Positions 1 to 8,432 of a DNA stretch of 64,000 nt are shown piece by piece. The notes under the pieces were generated by a model, which did no database searches, had not been told where the DNA came from, and saw only the letters and a program-made list of their open reading frames with translations. Each line of letters starts with the position of its first letter. Within the stretch, counting starts at the first letter, position 1. The stretch is from assembly GCF_029854215.1 (NCBI RefSeq), contig NZ_CP122961.1, positions 868,001 to 932,000 of the forward strand, given 5' to 3'. This DNA comes from Halomonas alkaliantarctica. Its GTDB lineage: Bacteria; Pseudomonadota; Gammaproteobacteria; Pseudomonadales; Halomonadaceae. Both the position numbers and the translations under genes were made by a program.

Positions 1-260
1 AGGGCGGGCAGACGCTGCCTTCGGGAAACCGGCGCGCTCTACCAATAGCGGGAGATGACGAGGCGGCCAAGGAGCTAGTCGCAAGATTGGTGCGACAGTT
101 CGGCTTCGAAGCAGTCGATGCCGGGTCGCTGGCGGAAAGCTGGCGTTTTGAGCGCGCCAAACCCGCTTACTGTATACCGTTTGATCGGGAAGGGTTGCGT
201 CAGGCGCTTGATGAGGCTCAACCTGACATTGATATGCCGGAAGGATCATGGCGTCTGTAA
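1..260 (+). CDS. C-terminal part of an NADPH-dependent F420 reductase-like (NAD(P)-binding) protein, 5' end outside window
   Basis: The open frame begins before the window (first full codon at base 3) and ends with TAA at 258-260, giving 85 residues. The end contains GDDEAAKELV, GFEAVDAGSLAESWRFERA and KPAYC. These match the C-terminal half of the small NAD(P)-binding Rossmann proteins annotated as F420-dependent NADP oxidoreductase-like, where this part follows the N-terminal GxGxxG domain. The nucleotide-binding part is not visible. Halomonads are not known to use F420, so the real cofactor substrate is unknown. No neighbour on the same strand is close enough to suggest an operon. Confidence 0.7.
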   Translation, partial: GGQTLPSGNRRALPIAGDDEAAKELVARLVRQFGFEAVDAGSLAESWRFERAKPAYCIPFDREGLRQALDEAQPDIDMPEGSWRL

Positions 261-627
261 AAGGTAAATGAAGATCAAATTGGCTTTGTATTGAAATCCA
301 AAGATTGGAGATGAAAAGTTCATGACTTAGTTTTGTGGTTCAATAAATACCTTGACCAGCATATCTTTGGGACGGCTAAGAACACCTTCTCCGCCGCCCG
401 CGCCCTCTATTAGTGGGTGGCTTGTCAAGGGAAGCGATTCTGAGGCGCCAGCCATTTTTAATGGGTGATTATTGGGCTGATTTACACTGAAAGCTGCCAG
501 AAACCCCATCTATAGTTCCGTTTCTGCAAATCTAAAGAAGTGAATGGCCATAGAGATTTAATGGCAGCATTGTATTTTCTAAACCATGCTTAATCTCTCG
601 CATGCTAGATAAAAATATGAGGGTTGT
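261..627. other. 367-base intergenic region, no gene supported
   Basis: The first half is moderately GC-rich and the last 130 bases are AT-rich, as expected for the promoter of the downstream LysE-type gene. TTGTAT at 570-575 followed by an AT-rich stretch about 17 bases later could be a weak sigma-70 promoter, but no good -10 box is seen. A 60-codon open frame on the minus strand (327-509) lacks a plausible ribosome binding site and resembles no family I know. Confidence 0.4.
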
Positions 628-1251
628 ATGGAGTTGGTGGGGTTTATCGCTGTGGTACTACTGGCCTATCTAATTCCCGGGCCAGACTTTTTGTTAGTGA
701 GCCGCTATGCCGTGCAGCATAAACAGCTAGGTTTCACCGCTGCTCTGGGTGCCCAGAGTGGTCTTTGCTTGCACATGTTAACGGCGGCTATGGGGCTTTC
801 AGCCATCGCTGCGCAATCTGCAGAATTTTTTATAGTGATACGCTGGGTAGGCGCGGCGTATCTGATATGGCTAGGTATTAGCGTGCTGCGTAAAAGCGAA
901 CAACATCAAATTGTACAAGACGAACTTCAATGCGAAGACGCTTGCACAGGCCATCGCCGAGCCTTCGTGAGTGGTTTTCTGACCAATGTGCTCAACCCCA
1001 AGGCTATTGTCTTTTTTCTTAGCGTGTTACCTCAATTCATGGATCCAACCGCTGATGTCGTGCGTCAGATTTTGATCCTCGGTGTAATCGATGTGGTTAT
1101 TGGTGTTCTTTGGTGGTGGGGTGTTGTCTGGCTAATGCAACGAGTCGCAGACACATTGCGCAAGCCAAATATTCGCCAATGGTGGGATCGGGTGACCGGT
1201 GGATTAATGCTTGGTGCTGGAGCTCTATTGGCACGCAATGGGGTAGAGTAA
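628..1251 (+). CDS. LysE/RhtB family amino-acid exporter
   Basis: This 207-residue inner-membrane protein has the family's length and its six-helix pattern. It begins with the hallmark PGPDFLLVSR near residues 18-27, has a short charged loop near residues 90-110, and carries NPKAIVFFLSVLPQF near residues 130-145. LysE/RhtB proteins export amino acids such as threonine, homoserine, lysine or their analogues with proton antiport. The sequence does not show which substrate applies here. The ATG at 628 follows an AGGGTTGT stretch and starts directly with the first membrane segment. It converges with the LysR gene at 1261, only 9 bases away, and is not part of a visible operon. Confidence 0.88.
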   Translation: MELVGFIAVVLLAYLIPGPDFLLVSRYAVQHKQLGFTAALGAQSGLCLHMLTAAMGLSAIAAQSAEFFIVIRWVGAAYLIWLGISVLRKSEQHQIVQDELQCEDACTGHRRAFVSGFLTNVLNPKAIVFFLSVLPQFMDPTADVVRQILILGVIDVVIGVLWWWGVVWLMQRVADTLRKPNIRQWWDRVTGGLMLGAGALLARNGVE

Positions 1252-1260
1252 GCTCGCCCT

Positions 1261-2163
1261 TCACCCTTGCAAATACCGCCCCGGCAGTTGTTCAGCTAAA
1301 AACTCCATAAACAGCCGGGTGCGCTGGGAAAGCGTGGTTTGGCGGTAGTAAACGGCGTTCACAGCTTGGGTCTGTATTTCTATGCAGTCGGGTAATACAT
1401 CCACCAGTGTGCCGTTGTAACGGGGAGTGATGGTCATAAAGTCGGCAAGGCAAACGATGCCTTCTCCTGCAATGGCCAGCTCAATTAGCGTACTTCCGCT
1501 GGAAGCCGCCAGCGTTGGGGTGATATGTAAAGGTTGGCCATCGGCGCGGCACAGTGGCCAACGGTTGAGATGATCAAGCTGGCTGAAGCCTAGCAAGCTG
1601 TGATCTTGAAGATCGCTGGTGCTTCCGGGCGTGCCGTGGCGTTCAAGGTAGGCGCGGCTGGCCAGAAGGCGCAGCGGGCTATAGCCAAGGAGGCGGGCGT
1701 GTAGCGATGAATCTTCCAATTTGCCTATGCGGATAGCTAGATCTACCCGCTGCTCCAGTAGATCGACAAAGCGGTCGTGGGTATCGAGCTCCAGTGTGAT
1801 ACCTGGGTATCGAGAGCGGAATTCACTAATCACCGGCACAATCACGAACTGCATAAAACTGGGGGCGGCGTTAACTCGCAGTCTGCCTTGGGGCTGGTTG
1901 TGACGATCCAGCATTGCCTCTTCGGCTTCTTCAACGGCAGCCAGAATATGGCGGCAGTGGTTAAGAAACGTTTCGCCCTCTTCGGTAAGTTCCAAGCGGC
2001 GCGTTGTGCGACGTAATAGCGTGGCGCCAAGTTTTTGCTCCAGACGGTTAAGCGTACGGCTAACCCCGGAAACGGTCATGCCAAGCCGCTCAGCGGCACC
2101 GGTGATAGAGCCGCTATCCACGACTGTCACAAATGCTTTTTGTTCTTCAAGAGTGCTTTTCAT
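1261..2163 (-). CDS. LysR-family transcriptional regulator, probable regulator of the divergent mdaB-like gene
   Basis: The 300-residue product has a typical LysR layout. The N-terminal winged helix-turn-helix (residues 1-60, with GSITGAAERLGMTVSGVSRTL) is followed by the substrate-binding domain (about 90-295), with NAAPSFMQFVIVPVISEF and a VDLAIRIG strand. Proteins of this shape often bind a small aromatic or quinone-like effector and regulate a neighbouring oxidoreductase or efflux gene. The start is 197 bases from the divergent mdaB-like gene at 2360, an arrangement in which LysR proteins usually control both promoters. The effector cannot be read from the sequence. Confidence 0.88.
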   Translation of the reverse strand: MKSTLEEQKAFVTVVDSGSITGAAERLGMTVSGVSRTLNRLEQKLGATLLRRTTRRLELTEEGETFLNHCRHILAAVEEAEEAMLDRHNQPQGRLRVNAAPSFMQFVIVPVISEFRSRYPGITLELDTHDRFVDLLEQRVDLAIRIGKLEDSSLHARLLGYSPLRLLASRAYLERHGTPGSTSDLQDHSLLGFSQLDHLNRWPLCRADGQPLHITPTLAASSGSTLIELAIAGEGIVCLADFMTITPRYNGTLVDVLPDCIEIQTQAVNAVYYRQTTLSQRTRLFMEFLAEQLPGRYLQG

Positions 2164-2359
2164 AAATTGCTTTTCATAGCGCTGCTGTTGGCCTTCTATA
2201 TAGTGCTTATTGAGTGCTTGGTATTGTTGATTTTAAATCAAAAGAGTCTTGCTGGTATGTTGCTTCTTTTTTCGCGCCATTACTCCCACAATACGCACCA
2301 TCAACATCAAGCCTAGTCGTTGAGCTTTGATGTTCAAGCTCTTTGGGAGAAAGCGTTAG

Positions 2360-2938
2360 ATGAAGATTCTATTGATTAACGGTGGCAAGGCGTTTGCCCA
2401 CTCTGGCGGTGAGCTCAATAATACCCTGCATGGCGTGGCAGTAAGTACGTTGCAGGAAATGGAGTATGAGGTGCGCGAGACGGTGGTTGATCAAGGCTAC
2501 ACTCTTGAGACGGAAGTGCAGAACTACCTATGGGCAGACACCATTGTTTACCAGATGCCGGGTTGGTGGATGGGAACGCCCTGGATCGTTAAGCGCTATA
2601 TCGATGAGGTGTTCACAGAAGGCCACGGTTCACTCTACGCCAGCGATGGCCGCTCGCGACAAGACCCCACTAAACAGTATGGCAGTGGCGGCTTGCTGCA
2701 AGGGCGCCGCTACATGCTGTCGCTGACCTGGAATGCTCCTTTGGAAGCCTTCGACGAGCCGGACAATTTCTTTGAAGGGCGTGGTGTGGACGGTGTTTAT
2801 TTCCCATTCCACAAATCGCAGGAGTTTATCGGCCTAGAGGCATTGCCGACCTTTATCGCCAACGATGTGATGAAGATGCCGGATGTCGATCGTGATAAAG
2901 CGGCTTATCGTGCCCATCTTCGCAAAGTGCTTGGCTAA
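2360..2938 (+). CDS. mdaB: NAD(P)H-quinone reductase of the MdaB flavodoxin-fold family
   Basis: The product is 192 residues, the usual size for MdaB. It opens with KILLINGGKAFAHSGG, the FMN phosphate-binding loop of the flavodoxin-like fold, and has the conserved QMPGWWMGTPWIVKRYIDEVF segment (about 65-84) and LSLTWNAP near 120. MdaB is a soluble FAD-containing two-electron quinone reductase that protects against redox-cycling compounds. A GGGAGAAAG ribosome binding site precedes the ATG at 2360. The LysR gene is divergent, so induction by quinone or thiol stress through that regulator is likely but inferred. A strong hairpin follows the stop. Confidence 0.87.
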   Translation: MKILLINGGKAFAHSGGELNNTLHGVAVSTLQEMEYEVRETVVDQGYTLETEVQNYLWADTIVYQMPGWWMGTPWIVKRYIDEVFTEGHGSLYASDGRSRQDPTKQYGSGGLLQGRRYMLSLTWNAPLEAFDEPDNFFEGRGVDGVYFPFHKSQEFIGLEALPTFIANDVMKMPDVDRDKAAYRAHLRKVLG

Positions 2939-2968
2939 AGGGTTTGGCTTAACGTAGTTGATTCGGAT

Positions 2969-2992
2969 AAGCCCACCTCGCGAAGTGGGCTT
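2969..2992. terminator. Hairpin terminator between mdaB and the subtilase gene
   Basis: An 8-base perfect inverted repeat (AAGCCCAC at 2969-2976, GTGGGCTT at 2985-2992) flanks a CTCGCGAA loop. It lies 30 bases after mdaB and 21 bases from the end of the convergent subtilase gene. It is likely to stop transcription from both sides. Confidence 0.75.
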
Positions 2993-3013
2993 TGCTTGGT
3001 TGGTTTGTCTGAC

Positions 3014-4810
3014 CTAGCGATCCCTATCCAAGCTTTGCACCGTCAGATCCAGCGCCTTGTACATGTCCAGCCGGGCGGAAAGACCGATATCCGGGTGATT
3101 CAGTTCATTGGCCCGCTCGGAAGGTAATATCGGGGCGGTCAAATCATCCGCGTCTGTCGGCTCGAAATCGTACTCTTCACCAATGGTCATGGCGCTACGC
3201 CGCAGTAGCATGCGGAGCTGCGCGGGTGTCAGCTCAGGTTCAATCGACATCATCGCGGCTAACAGGCTTGCTACCAATGGCGTCGCGTAGGAAGTGCCGC
3301 AATGCGCCTCGCCTTGCTCACCTTCTACGAGTGAAGAGCCTCGCACACAGGCAGCGGCGGTGATATCCACCCGCATATCGATATTGGAAGCGTTACGTTT
3401 GACCACGTAGCGGGGATCGTCAACCTGCACGTCTTCATCACTGCGCTCATGCCCGCCCACTACGAACAGCTGGTCGGTTACGAAAGAGGAAGGGAGCCGA
3501 TACTCGTCACTGCCTGAAAAGGAAGACGCGTTGCCCGCTGAGTTGACGACCACCACATCTGGGTGCTCCTCGCGTAGCCACAGAAAGAACTCTTCAAGCA
3601 GTTCCTCATAACCGCTCATGGCGATACCGGAGCGTACCAACGAGTCGATCTCTTCCCCGTTAATGTCGATTGCGCCGACGCGATGAATGCCCCAGCTCCA
3701 GTTGAGTACGCGTACGCCGTCTTCCACCAGATTGACCGAGGCGGCGATATTGGCCGTAATGCCTGCATCCGAGTTGCGATCCACAATCACGTCGAAGCCC
3801 GGGCCTACATCGTCCAATCCACGCAAAAAACCGCTGTTGCCCCCTTCATTCCAGGCTGCAGCAAACACGCCGGTCACCGTCGTACCATGCCCGTCAGGTT
3901 TGGCGGCATCGCGGGCATAAACGCAGGTTCTATGTGCATCGGCGCGGCATTCGCCCAGGTAGTCAGCAAAATCGGGTGCGTCGAAATCCACTTCCCGTTC
4001 GATGACCCCAATGCGGATTGGCTGTGTCTCGATATCCTCGACATGGCCCTGAGAGGATAGACGTCGTTGATAATAATTAACCGCATCCAGAAAGCGGTTG
4101 GCTGCCCATTCCTGGTCATCTTCCGCATCGGGTGGCGTCGTTGTTTCGCGCTCAATACTCTCTTCTGCTCCCGACTCTTCGATCACTACAGCATCCACGC
4201 TGACTTCGTTGCCAAGCCTGAGTACTAACGCATCGCGCTCATTTAGGTTTTTGGCGGGCAAACGCAACTGATAGGTATTGAGTGGCGGAATCATGCCGAC
4301 TACCTCAGCGTCGTACTTCGCTGCTAAACGCTGGGCTTCTTGAGCGCCGTCGTGGCTCTCTTCAATAATCAGGCTGACTAGGTCCACGTAGGTGGTGATG
4401 TCATCCATGTTCTTAGCCACTTCCCGGTCTGTGGCCGCCACCACATGACTGCCCTTGAGGCTGATCCAGACCGGATTGCTGGACTGGTTATTCTGCTCAA
4501 ACCACAATGGTCCGCTTTCTGCGTCAGCCTTATTGATACGTACTCGCACCCGATCATCATGGTAGGTGAGGTCTTCTGCTGGAAGCGGCGTACCGTTCAA
4601 CTTCACCTGAAAGTCGTTGCTATCAAGCCCGCTGACATACAGGCAGAATTCTTGGGTATCCATCTGAAGCAGATTGCCGCAGCGCTGCAGTTGTTCGACG
4701 CGCAAAGGCGGTTCATCGTTTACAGAGGGCTCCGCAACCGCGACAGATCCGCTTAACATTAATGCCAGCCCCCAACACAACCGACCAGCGCCAAAAAACG
4801 TTTCTGGCAT
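3014..4810 (-). CDS. Exported S8 (subtilisin-like) serine peptidase family protein with Glu at the catalytic Asp position
   Basis: From the ATG at 4810 the product is 598 residues, beginning with a clear signal peptide (PETFFGAGRLCWGLALMLSG, cleavage after AVA). An in-frame ATG 36 bases upstream adds a hydrophilic stretch and is less likely. The region to about residue 260 is not recognised; the subtilase domain follows. GHGTTVTG carries the catalytic His (about 308), NSAGN the oxyanion Asn (about 427) and GTSYATP the nucleophile Ser (about 507). The first motif, normally VIDTGID, reads VIEREVD, so Glu (about 271) stands where Asp is expected. The surface is acidic, as expected in a halophile. 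It probably acts in the periplasm or outside the cell. Activity is uncertain because of the Glu. Confidence 0.85.
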   Translation of the reverse strand: MPETFFGAGRLCWGLALMLSGSVAVAEPSVNDEPPLRVEQLQRCGNLLQMDTQEFCLYVSGLDSNDFQVKLNGTPLPAEDLTYHDDRVRVRINKADAESGPLWFEQNNQSSNPVWISLKGSHVVAATDREVAKNMDDITTYVDLVSLIIEESHDGAQEAQRLAAKYDAEVVGMIPPLNTYQLRLPAKNLNERDALVLRLGNEVSVDAVVIEESGAEESIERETTTPPDAEDDQEWAANRFLDAVNYYQRRLSSQGHVEDIETQPIRIGVIEREVDFDAPDFADYLGECRADAHRTCVYARDAAKPDGHGTTVTGVFAAAWNEGGNSGFLRGLDDVGPGFDVIVDRNSDAGITANIAASVNLVEDGVRVLNWSWGIHRVGAIDINGEEIDSLVRSGIAMSGYEELLEEFFLWLREEHPDVVVVNSAGNASSFSGSDEYRLPSSFVTDQLFVVGGHERSDEDVQVDDPRYVVKRNASNIDMRVDITAAACVRGSSLVEGEQGEAHCGTSYATPLVASLLAAMMSIEPELTPAQLRMLLRRSAMTIGEEYDFEPTDADDLTAPILPSERANELNHPDIGLSARLDMYKALDLTVQSLDRDR

Positions 4811-4910
4811 ATTACGACCCCACACAGTATCCAATTGACCGTACATAGCATAAACGTATTAGCTGAACAGAACATGAACCCGTTCGGTGCGAAGGGGGCT
4901 AAGGTATGTT

Positions 4911-5528
4911 TTAACGGCTATAACGATAACGAAGTTTAGGCAGTGTACGGGCGACTGGCGGAAGGCGGGTTGCCATAATAAGCGCTGCAATAGCGGCATA
5001 CATGGCCCACTCTTGCATATCGGCGCGCACTACCCAGAAGAAGTGCAGCAGTACCAGACCTAAAATGACGTAGGAAAATTTGTGCAATGGTTTCCAACGT
5101 TTGCCTAGGCGGCGCATCGACCATTTGTTAGACGTCGCCCCCAGCACTGCAAGGCCGATCAGCGCGATCATACCGACGATAATATACGGGCGTTTGACGA
5201 TCTCGCTACCCAGCAGTGCCCAGTTAAGCCCGAGAATAAACAGCGCATAGCTGAGCATATGCAGGGTGGCATAGGCGAGCGTCCAGAGGCCCAGCTGGCG
5301 GCGGATCAGCGCAAAGCCTTTCCAGCGGGTGAGCTTGGTCAGTGGGGTAAGGCTGAGCGTGAGCAGCAGCAACCACAGTCCGCCGATGCCGATATTCAAT
5401 AGCAGGTAACGCCCCGGTTCGGGCCCGGCGGCGTTATTGGCTACCTGCCAACTCCAGAACAGCAGCGGCGCTAGCGCGGCCAGGAACACGCCCACGCGCC
5501 ATGCTAACCATATACGTGGGCTGGCCAT
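4911..5528 (-). CDS. msrQ: MsrQ, haem-binding membrane subunit of the periplasmic methionine sulfoxide reductase
   Basis: The 205-residue protein has about six membrane helices of the ferric-reductase-like domain. It shows the histidines expected to bind b haem (LAYATLHMLSYALF, KPLHKFSYVILGLVLLHFFW). MsrQ passes electrons from the quinone pool or flavin reductase to MsrP, which repairs oxidised methionines in periplasmic proteins. Its ATG overlaps the TAA of msrP by one base (TAATG), so the two are translationally coupled. The length and order (msrP then msrQ) are standard. Confidence 0.95.
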   Translation of the reverse strand: MASPRIWLAWRVGVFLAALAPLLFWSWQVANNAAGPEPGRYLLLNIGIGGLWLLLLTLSLTPLTKLTRWKGFALIRRQLGLWTLAYATLHMLSYALFILGLNWALLGSEIVKRPYIIVGMIALIGLAVLGATSNKWSMRRLGKRWKPLHKFSYVILGLVLLHFFWVVRADMQEWAMYAAIAALIMATRLPPVARTLPKLRYRYSR

Positions 5529-6544
5529 TAGTAATTTTCCTTTAAATCCATACCCGCATAGAGTTCGGCGACTTCATCGGCGTAGCCGTTAAACATCAAG
5601 GTGTCGATGGTGTTGGGGCTGAACAGGCTGTTGGGCAGCCGCCGCTCGGTGGCTTGGCTCCAGCGAGGGTGGTCAACCTCTGGATTAACGTTGGCATAAA
5701 AGCCGTACTCATCAGCGGCGATCTGCTGCCAGGAGTTAACCGGCTGCTCTTCTGTCAGTGAGATACGCACAATCGACTTGATGCTTTTAAAGCCGTACTT
5801 CCAGGGCACGACTAACCGTAGGGGAGCGCCGTTTTGGTTGGGCAACTCCCGGCCATACATGCCCATAGCGAGTATCGTGAGCGGGTGCATGGCTTCGTCC
5901 AGGCGCAGGCCTTCCACGTAGGGCCAATCAATGATCGAAAACGAGGAGCGCTGCCCGCGCATTTGCTCTGGATCTACCAGGGTTTCAAAACGGACATATT
6001 TGGCTTTGCTGGTGGGGTCGGCACGTTTGATGATGTCGGCCAGCGGAATACCCAGCCAGGGGATCACCATTGACCATGCTTCAACGCAACGCAGACGGTA
6101 AATACGCTCTTCGAACTGCGAAGGCTTGGCGAAGTCTTCCAGGGCAAAGCGGCCACCGTTATTGACTTCGCCATCGACCACCACGCTCCAGGGTTCGGTT
6201 TGCAGGCTGCCTGCATGGCGGGCAGGGTCGCCCTTGTCGGTGCCGAACTCGAAAAAGTTGTTGTAGCCACTGGCGTCGTCAAAGGGGGCAATTTTATCGT
6301 TGTCAGGGTTGCTGGGGGTGACGGCTCGCCATTGGGTTTCGCTGATTTTTTCCTTTAACCACGCTGGCGCATCGCCATCGGGCACGTCGGAGTAGTCGGC
6401 GTTAGCTTGGACGTGGCCGGATAGCGCGAGACCAGCGCCCAGGCCTGCCATACCGCCCATAAAGCGCCGCCTTGATAGGTAGATAGATTCCGGCGTGACA
6501 TCGGATTCGTGTAAATCACTCGGTTTAGCAATCTTTATTAGCAT
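5528..6544 (-). CDS. msrP: MsrP, molybdopterin catalytic subunit of the methionine sulfoxide reductase
   Basis: The 338-residue product has a twin-arginine signal ([20 protein letters not shown], residues 24-43), so it is exported folded with its Mo-molybdopterin cofactor. The sulfite-oxidase-type core follows. The cofactor Cys is in RLRCVEAW near residue 153, and [17 protein letters not shown] is the family signature near the C-terminal third. It reduces free and protein-bound methionine sulfoxide in the periplasm with electrons from MsrQ. The ATG at 6544 is preceded by a GGAGAC sequence. It is first in a two-gene operon with msrQ. Confidence 0.95.
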   Translation of the reverse strand: MLIKIAKPSDLHESDVTPESIYLSRRRFMGGMAGLGAGLALSGHVQANADYSDVPDGDAPAWLKEKISETQWRAVTPSNPDNDKIAPFDDASGYNNFFEFGTDKGDPARHAGSLQTEPWSVVVDGEVNNGGRFALEDFAKPSQFEERIYRLRCVEAWSMVIPWLGIPLADIIKRADPTSKAKYVRFETLVDPEQMRGQRSSFSIIDWPYVEGLRLDEAMHPLTILAMGMYGRELPNQNGAPLRLVVPWKYGFKSIKSIVRISLTEEQPVNSWQQIAADEYGFYANVNPEVDHPRWSQATERRLPNSLFSPNTIDTLMFNGYADEVAELYAGMDLKENY

Positions 6545-6719
6545 TGGGTGTCTCCACTATGGCCTTTATGGGTAGCATACGCGGTGAATGCAGCATTCGA
6601 TATTAATGGGTGTCGAAAGTTCGCCAAACCTTACACAAAACCCTTACGTTTTAAATTGAACTGGTCGGGGTAGCTTGGTCGCCCCTTTGATGAACTGTTG
6701 ATTAGGAGTTCGTTTTTAG

Positions 6720-8375
6720 ATGATCGAAGCCCGGGGGTTAACCCGTATTCCTCTACGTAATGCCGTCTTTGTTGCCTGCGTGGTTCTGCTGTTGATTTCG
6801 CTGGTGGGGGTATTTTTCTCATTAACATGGCTGTGGGGCGTGGCGGTCTTTGGCATGCTCGCTGGGCTGGGGCTTTATGACCTAAGCCAAACACGGCGAA
6901 CGGTGAGCCGTAACTACCCAGTGCTGGCCCACTTTCGCTATGTTCTAGAGTCAATCGGGCCGGAAATACGCCAGTACTTCATCCAGTCGGATCTTGACGA
7001 ACGCCCCTTTTCCCGCGAGCAGCGCGCCGTGGTGTACCAGCGTGCTAAAAATGAGAGCGATAAAAAGCCCTTTGGCTCCCTGCTGGATATGTATCAGCCG
7101 GGGCATGAATGGATCAACCACTCACTGCTCCCTTGCGCGATTGAAAACAGTGATTTTCGTGTTCGCGTGGGCGGTAGCCGCTGTAAACAACCCTACCTGG
7201 CCAGCGTGTTGAATATTTCGGCCATGAGTTTCGGTTCGCTTTCGGGTAATGCCATTGAGGCTCTCAATGCGGGCGCGTGTAAGGGCGCTTTTTATCACGA
7301 CACCGGGGAGGGATCGATCTCCCGTTACCATCGCAGGCACGGGGGGGATTTGGTCTGGGAAATAGGTTCCGGTTACTTTGGCTGCCGTAACGATGATGGC
7401 TCATTTAATGAAGAGCGCTTTGCTGCCAACGCCAGTGACGATCAGGTAAAGATGATCGAGATTAAGCTTTCCCAGGGCGCTAAGCCGGGCCATGGTGGTA
7501 TATTGCCTGCCGCTAAGGTAACGGCCGAAATTGCCGAAGCGCGAGAAGTGCCCATGGGGCAGGATGTTATTTCTCCTGCCGCCCATTCGGCTTTCTCGAC
7601 GCCGCTGGAGTTGATGGCCTTTATTGCTCGCCTACGCTCGCTTTCTGGTGGTAAACCGGTTGGCTTCAAGCTGGCGATTGGTCACCCTTGGGAGTGGTTT
7701 GCGATCGTTAAGGCGATGCTGGAAACTGGCGAGCGACCTGATTTTATAGTGGTAGACGGTGGTGAAGGAGGAACCGGCGCGGCGCCACTGGAGTTTATCA
7801 ATCGTATGGGGGTGCCTTTAACAGAAGCCGTTACGCTGGTTCATAACACCCTGGTGGGGGCTGGGTTGCGCGAGGAAATTCGTATTGGTGCGGCGGGCAA
7901 GATCATGTCCGGCTTTCACATTGCCCGAACCATGGCGCTAGGGGCCGACTGGTGCAATTCGGCCAGGGGCTTTATGTTTTCATTGGGGTGTATTCAGGCG
8001 CTTAACTGCCACTCCGACAAGTGCCCCAGCGGCGTAGCGACACAAGACCCCAACCGCAGCCGTCATTTGGATGTTGCCGATAAAACCGCGCGGGTCTACC
8101 ACTTTCATCGCAATACGTTAAAAGCACTGGCGGAAATGCTGGGGGCCGCAGGGCTTAGCCACCCGAGTGAGTTGGGCCCCGAGCACATTGTCCGGCGTGT
8201 CTCGGAAAGCGAAATTCAGTCCTATGATCAGATATTTGCTTTTTTGAAGCCCAATGAGCTGCTCAATGCAAAATGCGAGCACACGGTATTTAAGCACTAT
8301 TGGGAAAATGCCCGAGCCGACTCCTTCCTGCCGCCTGCACAGGTTGCTCGACTGCGCTTTACTAAGTTGGAGTGA
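6720..8375 (+). CDS. Membrane-anchored FMN-binding glutamate synthase family protein
   Basis: The 551-residue protein has two N-terminal membrane helices (about 15-60). The rest is a glutamate-synthase-like TIM barrel related to the FMN domain of GltB. Visible signatures are SAMSFGSLS near 170, KPGHGGILP near 255, the flavin-site VVDGGEGGTGAAP near 343 and a cysteine cluster (GCIQALNCHSDKCPSG, about 424-439) that fits an iron-sulfur ligand set. It lacks the glutaminase domain of true glutamate synthase, so it cannot use glutamine on its own, and its substrate is unknown. An AGGAGTTCG stretch precedes the ATG at 6720. It is followed 57 bases later by the DUF2157 gene, possibly on one transcript. 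Confidence 0.88.
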   Translation: MIEARGLTRIPLRNAVFVACVVLLLISLVGVFFSLTWLWGVAVFGMLAGLGLYDLSQTRRTVSRNYPVLAHFRYVLESIGPEIRQYFIQSDLDERPFSREQRAVVYQRAKNESDKKPFGSLLDMYQPGHEWINHSLLPCAIENSDFRVRVGGSRCKQPYLASVLNISAMSFGSLSGNAIEALNAGACKGAFYHDTGEGSISRYHRRHGGDLVWEIGSGYFGCRNDDGSFNEERFAANASDDQVKMIEIKLSQGAKPGHGGILPAAKVTAEIAEAREVPMGQDVISPAAHSAFSTPLELMAFIARLRSLSGGKPVGFKLAIGHPWEWFAIVKAMLETGERPDFIVVDGGEGGTGAAPLEFINRMGVPLTEAVTLVHNTLVGAGLREEIRIGAAGKIMSGFHIARTMALGADWCNSARGFMFSLGCIQALNCHSDKCPSGVATQDPNRSRHLDVADKTARVYHFHRNTLKALAEMLGAAGLSHPSELGPEHIVRRVSESEIQSYDQIFAFLKPNELLNAKCEHTVFKHYWENARADSFLPPAQVARLRFTKLE

Positions 8376-8432
8376 CTGTGGCGCTTGGCATCGATGACTT
8401 TGTTTCCATTTTGCCGTTAAGCAAGGAACCCT

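Noticed and set aside
327..509. 60-codon minus-strand open frame in the first intergenic region
   Set aside because: No ribosome binding site, no family resemblance, and it spans the likely promoter of the downstream gene.
2035..2316. 93-codon plus-strand frame running out of the LysR gene into the mdaB promoter
   Set aside because: It starts inside the LysR coding sequence on the other strand, lacks a ribosome binding site and resembles no family.
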